Shown here piece by piece: positions 58,948 through 64,000 of a stretch of DNA of 64,000 nucleotides. Location: NCBI RefSeq assembly GCF_019551475.1, contig NZ_CP047159.1, positions 2,232,001-2,296,000 of the forward strand, given 5' to 3'. The first letter of the stretch is position 1, and each line of letters begins with the position of its first letter. The notes beneath the pieces were generated by a model, which did not search any database, was not told where the DNA came from, and was given only the letters and a program-made list of their open reading frames with translations. The position numbers and the translations under genes are program-made. This stretch comes from Prevotella sp. Rep29 (GTDB taxonomy: Bacteria; Bacteroidota; Bacteroidia; Bacteroidales; Bacteroidaceae).

Positions 58948-59781
58948 ATGGAAGCAAAACAACTTAAACTTACATTTCTGCTCGCAGTGCTCATGAGCAT
59001 GGTTGGAGCAAAGGCATTCGCCCATGATTTTGCGGTAGCGAATGGGGATGGCAAGGCCATCTATTACAAATACAAACGTATTAACAATAGCACTGAAGTT
59101 GAGGTTTCTTATCGGGGAAGCAGTTCTTCTTCATATTCGAATGAGTATTCGGGAGTGGTCAATATCCCTGAATCTGTCACTTATGATGGAGAGACTTATC
59201 CCGTGACGAGCATTGGAGAGTCTGCGTTCTCAAGTTGCAAAGGTCTGACCTCCGTGACCATCCCCAACTCCGTGACGAGCATTGGAACTCTGGCGTTCGG
59301 GTATTGCAGCGGTCTGACTGAAATCAATGTGGATGAGAATAATACTGCCTATTCTTCTATAGATGGGGTCGTGTTTAACAAATCACAAACAGAATTGGTT
59401 TGCTATCCAGGTGGGAAACAAGGAGCATATACCATCCCCAACTCCGTGACGAGCATAGGAAGTAAGGCGTTCTCAGGTTGCAGCGGTCTGACATCTATTA
59501 CCATCCCCAGTTCCGTGACGAGCATAGGAAGTAAGGCGTTCTCAGGTTGCAGCGGTCTGACATCCGTCACTATCAATAGTAATGCCATTGCTTCTAAGAC
59601 TTACACTTCATCTTCTTCGATGAAGGATATTTTCGGCGAGCAAGTGAATCAGTATGTGTTGGGGGATAGCGTAAAATCTATTGGAGGTTATGCGTTCTAC
59701 AATTGCACAGGTCTGACATCCATTGAGATTCCTAACTCCGTGACGAGCATTGGAAGTTCTGCGTTCATGTTATGTATTTAG
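58948..59781 (+). CDS. BspA-like leucine-rich-repeat surface protein, truncated
   Basis: 277 residues. Signal peptide (LKLTFLLAVLMSMVGAKAFA), a short domain, then BspA/LRR_5 repeats of the pattern AFsgCsGLTSvtIPnSVTSIG, each 23 residues. Such proteins of Prevotella and relatives bind host matrix or other bacteria. The chain stops in mid-repeat (SSAFMLCI) with no C-terminal sorting domain, while family members are usually much longer. Two repeats (59431-59568) are nearly identical 69-base units. The mobile element begins shortly after the stop. Confidence 0.82.
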   Translation: MEAKQLKLTFLLAVLMSMVGAKAFAHDFAVANGDGKAIYYKYKRINNSTEVEVSYRGSSSSSYSNEYSGVVNIPESVTYDGETYPVTSIGESAFSSCKGLTSVTIPNSVTSIGTLAFGYCSGLTEINVDENNTAYSSIDGVVFNKSQTELVCYPGGKQGAYTIPNSVTSIGSKAFSGCSGLTSITIPSSVTSIGSKAFSGCSGLTSVTINSNAIASKTYTSSSSMKDIFGEQVNQYVLGDSVKSIGGYAFYNCTGLTSIEIPNSVTSIGSSAFMLCI

Positions 59782-59952
59782 AGACCTCTAAACTACCATG
59801 AATAACGAAAACTAATCATACTTAAACTATTGTATTACAGCCACTTTTAGATTTTAACACTTCAGAAGCTGTTTTTGGTCGCTTCGGAAATTCCCTATAA
59901 ATTTGCAACGTATTTCTACCGCAGGGAATTTACGAGGCTTTATTTTTGCCAC

Positions 59953-60079
59953 ATCGTGGAAAGAGTTGACAAGGGTTGCTGATAGATTACTAGAGTTGAC
60001 AGATTCATGACCTGCTTTTGAGAAAAGCAATATCGTGGCGAAAGTTGACAAGGGATGTCGATAGTTTACTTGTGATGAC
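59953..60079. repeat. 48-base imperfect direct repeats before the integrase operon
   Basis: Copies at 59953-60000 and 60032-60079 share 38 of 48 bases: ATCGTGG, AGTTGACAAGGG, GATAG, TTACT and TGAC in the same spacing. Their starts are 79 bases apart. They precede the zinc-finger/HTH gene, where binding sites for excision or integration proteins are expected. The rest of the gap 59782-60129 has no supported gene. Confidence 0.75.
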
Positions 60080-60129
60080 TTGCGGAGAGGTACAACAAAT
60101 GGAATGTTGAACCCATAAATAACGCAAGT

Positions 60130-61101
60130 ATGCCAAAGACCAGAAAATGTGCTTATTGTGGTAAGGTCTTCACCACAAACAACGGAATGCAGAAGTACTG
60201 CTCAGAGGAATGTGCCGAGCAAGCGAAGGAAACCAAGAAAAAGAGACAACGGGATTTCCTTCGGGCAGTCGAGCCTGTGATGGTACTCCAGCAGCAGGAG
60301 TATTTGTCTTTTTCCAAAGCAGCCATCCTTTTAGGCTGCACCCGTCAGTATGTCTATAAACTCGTTGAGCAAGGGAAGTTGCCAGCCTCACGGCTGAGCA
60401 GTCGCATGGCTCTTGTCCGCAGGAGTGACATCGAAAGGATGTTTGATGCAAACCCTTATAATCGTGTTCTACCTTGTACGAAGCCCAAGAATACCACTTC
60501 AAAGAAAAAGAGACCTGTTGGTGACAAGAAGCAGAAAATCCAATCTACATCATCATATTCCGATGAAGTTCTCGAATATTATTCTGGCGAAGAAGTGAAG
60601 CAGATTTACAAGGTCAAACAGTCATGGCTTTATGCATCTGCTAAGCGTCATCAGATTCCCATGTGCCGTATAGCTGGACGGAACTATTACAGCAAGAAAC
60701 ACATTGATGCAGTATTTGGCACAACCATAGACACAGATGCCATTGTCGATTGGCTGTCACCCCAAGAAGTGGCAGACCGCTATGGTATCAACCTTACGGC
60801 AGTTCGTTCCTATGCCCATCGCCACAAGATTCCAAGTAAACGAGAGTACGGACACACCTACTACTCTCAAAGCCACTTTGACGAACTACGCCGGACGGAC
60901 TTGTTGGAGGACGATAACTACTACACCGTCGAGCAGGTTCAGCAACTCTACGGACTGACCAAGGCTAACATCTGCCACATCGTCAAGGTGAAGCACATTG
61001 AGAAGACAAAGGTAGGACGGCTTAACCTCCTGCTCCGTTCAGACGTTGAGAGAGTAATGGAAGAACGAGAATCCGTGGGAATGGTCCCCTCTGGATTCTG
61101 A
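60130..61101 (+). CDS. Zinc-finger and multi-HTH protein of a mobile element (excisionase-like)
   Basis: 323 residues. The N-terminus is a small zinc finger (Cys7, Cys10, Cys24, Cys28: CAYCGKVF, YCSEEC). It is followed by at least four modules of the MerR/excisionase winged-HTH type: LSFSKAAILLGCTRQYVYKL, YSGEEVKQIYKVKQSWLY, LSPQEVADRYGINLTAVRSY and YTVEQVQQLYGLTKANI. Each has the hydrophobic 'xxEVAxxYgvs' turn and a following basic wing. Proteins of this build accompany integrases in Bacteroidales mobile elements and probably control excision or integration. Strongly basic linker at ~115-135. Confidence 0.75.
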   Translation: MPKTRKCAYCGKVFTTNNGMQKYCSEECAEQAKETKKKRQRDFLRAVEPVMVLQQQEYLSFSKAAILLGCTRQYVYKLVEQGKLPASRLSSRMALVRRSDIERMFDANPYNRVLPCTKPKNTTSKKKRPVGDKKQKIQSTSSYSDEVLEYYSGEEVKQIYKVKQSWLYASAKRHQIPMCRIAGRNYYSKKHIDAVFGTTIDTDAIVDWLSPQEVADRYGINLTAVRSYAHRHKIPSKREYGHTYYSQSHFDELRRTDLLEDDNYYTVEQVQQLYGLTKANICHIVKVKHIEKTKVGRLNLLLRSDVERVMEERESVGMVPSGF

Positions 61102-61229
61102 GTTTCTACCTTATTGACAGATTATTCAGTGATTATTAGAAATAATCGGAATCAGCATGTCATCATTGAGTTTCTTTGCACCCGTGGAGAAACGCTCCAC
61201 CATGATTACTAACAATAAAATATATAAGT

Positions 61230-62375
61230 ATGAGTAACATCTGCAAGACCGTGACCCTCCGCACACGTAAAATAAAAGGCGGAGAACAGCTTTCCTTCTA
61301 TCTCGACTACTATCCTGGCTATCGGGACGAGTCTACCATGAAGGTCATGCGCCATGAATCGCTCGGTATCTACATCTATGCCAAGCCGAAGTCACAACGG
61401 GAGAAAGACTACAACGACCGTATGCGCGAGAAGGCAGAAGCCCTCCGCTGCCGTCGCTATGAGTCCATAGTGAATGAAAGGTATGACTTCTTTGACCGTG
61501 ATAAGATGAAGGGCGACTTTCTTGCCTACTTCAAGCTGAAAGCAGACAAGAAGAATTGCAAGTGGCAGCATGTCTATAAGCACTTCGCCCGTTTCTGCAA
61601 TGACAAGTGCCGCTTCGATGAAATCAACGTTGACCTGTGCAACAAGTTCCGTGAGTACCTGATGACTGCACCTCAGACTATCCACACAGAACACAAACTG
61701 CATATCAATAGTGTGGCAGGCTATTGGTCAACCTTCCGTGCCGTACTCCATACAGCCTACAGGGAGCACAAGATTATGGAGAATCCCAACGGCTTCTTGG
61801 AACGCATTGACACCATACCCACGGAAAAGGAGCACTTGTCCAAGGATGAACTTGTCAGGTTGGCGAACACCCCATGCCAATATCCCGTCTTAAAGACCGC
61901 CTTTCTCTTTGCCTGTCTGACCGGACTCCGAAAGAGTGATATCAAGCAACTCACATGGGAAAACATACAGCCATACGGCGACGGAGGAATGTATGTCACA
62001 CTGAGAATGCAGAAAACCAAGGAACTGGTGAACAATCCCATCAGTGACGAGGCTTTAGAACTGATCGGTGAGCGAGGAACTGGCCTCGTCTTTGTCGGCT
62101 TTGCAGACAAGATGACCCAGGCACCTTTGAAGAACTGGCTGAAAGCTGCTGGCATCACCAAGAAAATCTCGTTTCATTGCAGCAGGCATACATTCGGTTC
62201 TCTACAGGTAGATGCAGGAACAAGCGTCTATACCGTTCAGCACATGTTGGGTCACAAAAACGTTTCGACCACTCAAATCTACGCTGCGATGGCTGACGAG
62301 AGCAAGCGCGAGAGCGTCAACCGTATCACGCTCAAACCGATGAAGACGGTGCAACTAAAGGTCGTAGGGCAATAA
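61230..62375 (+). CDS. Tyrosine site-specific integrase of a mobile element
   Basis: 381 residues. N-terminal arm-binding domain (ISNICKTVTLRTRKIKGGEQ-like start with LSFYLDYYPGYRD), SAM-like core-binding domain ~90-190, and catalytic domain with Arg234 (LTGLRKSDIKQL), Lys262 (QKTKE), His316 and Arg319 (HCSRHTFGSL), His342 (MLGHKNVSTTQIYAAM) and Tyr351: all catalytic residues present. Of the type in Bacteroides conjugative and mobilisable transposons. It follows the multi-HTH gene by 128 bases. Confidence 0.93.
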   Translation: MSNICKTVTLRTRKIKGGEQLSFYLDYYPGYRDESTMKVMRHESLGIYIYAKPKSQREKDYNDRMREKAEALRCRRYESIVNERYDFFDRDKMKGDFLAYFKLKADKKNCKWQHVYKHFARFCNDKCRFDEINVDLCNKFREYLMTAPQTIHTEHKLHINSVAGYWSTFRAVLHTAYREHKIMENPNGFLERIDTIPTEKEHLSKDELVRLANTPCQYPVLKTAFLFACLTGLRKSDIKQLTWENIQPYGDGGMYVTLRMQKTKELVNNPISDEALELIGERGTGLVFVGFADKMTQAPLKNWLKAAGITKKISFHCSRHTFGSLQVDAGTSVYTVQHMLGHKNVSTTQIYAAMADESKRESVNRITLKPMKTVQLKVVGQ

Positions 62376-62569
62376 CGACTTTCATCTTGTTCTATCGGAC
62401 ACCTATAATATATATGTATCATCTTTGGGGAGGGGCATTGCTTCTCCCTTTTTCTTTCCCATTCGTCATGTCCATCAACATTTTATAGTATGATTATTGG
62501 TTCTTTTTTCATACTCGATAGGACCAATTCCTAAACTAATGTAAAAACGGAGCAGATTTTTCGGAAGAT

Positions 62570-62602
62570 TTTGAGCAGTCGGGAATAATCGGAGTAACTT
62601 TG
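62570..62602 (+). promoter_or_regulatory. Promoter of the membrane-protein gene
   Basis: TTTG, 21-base spacer, TAACTTTG, 83 bases before the next gene. It lies in the 310-base gap after the integrase, which holds no other feature I can support. Confidence 0.6.
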
Positions 62603-62685
62603 CATCGGAAATCGCATAGCCGAGTTCTGGCAGATACCGACAATTCCGAAATGTACAAATCAATATAATAAAAGGAACAAGAAAG

Positions 62686-63600
62686 ATGAACAATGTAAAA
62701 TGCAAGACAGAAAACATGGCAGTAAGAGACTACTGCCTTGTGTGGGGATGCCCAGGTTTGGTCATTCTCACCATCTCCCTCTTCGTATCATTGAAGGTGG
62801 GCAACGACTTTGGGCAAGACAACTTTGCCAAGTTCGTAACCTTTGTAATCTCCAGTGGATTGCTGGGGACAGTCTATTATCTGTTCCAGTCCGTATTGGC
62901 AGAAGTGCCACTTAGATTAGAGGAAAGACAATGCTCTGCCGCCATACTTCCAACCAACAAAGAAGCGGAAGCAGTAACAGAAGATTCAACGAACAACGAT
63001 ATTATAGAACAGGTTCAAGAATGTTTGGCAGAAATGCCTCCTCAATGCGAAGCTGCACAAGAGTCCTTGTTAGAGGAACTGCAAGAATCTACGATAGAGA
63101 TTTCCGATTCGGCAGAACCTACTAAGGAGGTTTCTGATACGACAGAGACGAGTACAGAGCAGCCCGACCTTTATGCCCAACGCTGCAAGGAATATCAGCG
63201 TGAGCAGGAACAGCGACGGCAGGACACCATTGAGGCCATCATGGAATATGTGGTACATACCATGTCCCCATATATCTATGATAATGAGGAATTGGAAAAA
63301 CTCTGTGATGCAATCAGGAAGTGGGCCGATGACTGGCAGCATACACCTGTCCCCATCAGGTTGAAGTCCACTCTTACCACCCTTGACCTTCGGCACTTTG
63401 TTTGGAACATAGCCGAGAGGTTGGGCAGCAAGAAAGACTATACGGGACGTGTCCGTGCCGACTTCATCAAGCGCATGTTCCCCGATGTGATGAGAGACAT
63501 TGAGCAGGATAGCATCCGCAACTTCAAGTTCCAGCCCGATACAGGGAACATCGTGATAGACGAGCCGGACAAGGGTGACTATCATTTCCATTTTGAGTAG
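62686..63600 (+). CDS. Mobile-element membrane protein, unknown
   Basis: 304 residues. Two membrane helices near the N-terminus (CPGLVILTISLFVSLKVG and FVTFVISSGLLGTVYYLF), then an acidic, probably disordered segment (~90-165, rich in Glu/Ser/Thr), then a folded C-terminal domain with TIEAIMEYVVHTMSPYIYDN, LRHFVWNIAERLGSKKDY, and a Phe/His-rich end. Own promoter and a strong terminator, so it is a separate unit within the element. No known family is recognised. Confidence 0.7.
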   Translation: MNNVKCKTENMAVRDYCLVWGCPGLVILTISLFVSLKVGNDFGQDNFAKFVTFVISSGLLGTVYYLFQSVLAEVPLRLEERQCSAAILPTNKEAEAVTEDSTNNDIIEQVQECLAEMPPQCEAAQESLLEELQESTIEISDSAEPTKEVSDTTETSTEQPDLYAQRCKEYQREQEQRRQDTIEAIMEYVVHTMSPYIYDNEELEKLCDAIRKWADDWQHTPVPIRLKSTLTTLDLRHFVWNIAERLGSKKDYTGRVRADFIKRMFPDVMRDIEQDSIRNFKFQPDTGNIVIDEPDKGDYHFHFE

Positions 63601-63610
63601 ATTTCACGTT

Positions 63611-63659
63611 TAAAAATCAGCGAAATTCAATAATATTTTCTCGTTTTCGCTGATTTTTA
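63611..63659 (+). terminator. Terminator after the membrane-protein gene
   Basis: Perfect 15-base stem TAAAAATCAGCGAAA / TTTCGCTGATTTTTA with a 19-base loop; usable from both strands. Confidence 0.85.
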
Positions 63660-63723
63660 AGCAAAAGATGTATGAGTCTGAAATAAAAATTGTACTTTTG
63701 CAGAGCAATAAAAACAATTCAGC

Positions 63724-64000
63724 ATGAAGTACCCCAATATCATAGGCAGAGAAGTGGAAATATCCACGCTCGAACGCTTGTACAAGTCCAAGAAATCCGA
63801 GTTTGTCGCCATCTATGGGCGCAGACGCATAGGCAAGTCGTATCTGGTCAGTGAGGTGTATGGCAGTAAGATTGTCTTTTCTGCCGTCGGAACATACGTA
63901 AAGGACGGGGACAAGAATTACGAGACATACCGTAAACTGCAATTGGATCATTTCTACGATTCATTGATATTGTCAGGGCTGGATGCCGCTACGACCGAAA
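63724..64000 (+). CDS. P-loop ATPase of the DUF234/archaeal-ATPase type, partial
   Basis: 92 residues visible and open to the window edge. MKYPNIIGREVEISTLERLY, then the Walker A motif in AIYGRRRIGKSYLVSEVYG. Proteins with the GRRRIGKS signature (ATP-binding, later a DUF234 or PD-ExK domain) are common in Bacteroidota as defence- or mobile-element-linked ATPases of unclear function. The -7 element TACTTTTG at 63693-63700 gives it its own promoter. Confidence 0.8.
   Translation, partial: MKYPNIIGREVEISTLERLYKSKKSEFVAIYGRRRIGKSYLVSEVYGSKIVFSAVGTYVKDGDKNYETYRKLQLDHFYDSLILSGLDAATTE

Noticed and set aside
62475..62717. 80-residue minus-strand frame before the membrane-protein gene
   Set aside because: Overlaps the promoter and start of that gene, and the Phe/Ile-rich composition follows from AT content.

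Overview
The window is a chromosomal segment from a member of the Bacteroidota, most likely family Prevotellaceae. Three things point there. The gene order rpsU-xerC-hpf-tRNA cluster-tuf-tRNA(Trp)-secE-nusG-rplKAJL-rpoBC-rpsL-rpsG-fusA-rpsJ-rplC... is the Bacteroidales one. Promoters fit the Bacteroidota pattern TTTG, about 19-21 bases, then TAnnTTTG. Family-specific genes are present (DUF4831, DUF3467, class II aldolase, hexameric GDH, BspA-type leucine-rich repeats). The species cannot be fixed from sequence alone.

Layout. 1-14.4 kb is ordinary housekeeping sequence: an RlpA-like envelope protein, glutamate dehydrogenase, a water channel, an LTA-synthase-like membrane phosphotransferase, class II aldolase, a DUF4831 protein with the Nnr NAD(P)H-hydrate repair enzyme, then hpt-adk-obgE-pgeF, and a stand-alone AICAR transformylase with a small basic protein. 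14.8-29.8 kb, on the minus strand, is the S10/spc/alpha ribosomal block from rplC to rplQ, with secY, map, infA, rpmJ and rpoA. 30.0-33.8 kb is a DpnII-type (GATC) restriction-modification locus. 34.2-54.5 kb, minus strand, runs from rpsJ, fusA, rpsG and rpsL back through rpoC, rpoB, rplL/J/A/K, nusG, secE, tRNA(Trp), tuf, four tRNAs, hpf, xerC and rpsU. 54.9-58.4 kb has an aminopeptidase P, an unfamiliar 329-residue protein and a zinc-ribbon protein. 58.6-59.8 kb has a structured leader or RNA and a truncated BspA-like gene. 60.1 kb to the end is the start of a mobile element: zinc-finger/multi-HTH protein, tyrosine integrase, membrane protein and an ATPase cut by the window edge.

The most striking point is the restriction-modification locus sitting exactly between rpsJ and rplC, a junction normally contiguous in this phylum. 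rpsJ now ends in its own intrinsic terminator, and rplC has its own strong promoter and a structured leader of about 180 bases. The locus has a frameshifted XRE regulator, three TTACCCRCTAA iterons 21-22 bp apart in front of the Dam-type methylase, a DpnII-like nuclease, an unrecognised 176-residue protein translationally coupled to a DpnA-like methylase, and an out-of-frame coding tail after that methylase at a T5 run.

Four intergenic arrays of ~23-bp units, each with a palindromic AAAAGTnnnACTTTT-like core, are spread over the window (0.2, 14.6, 38.9 and 54.7 kb) and share flanking motifs, so they form one repeat family.
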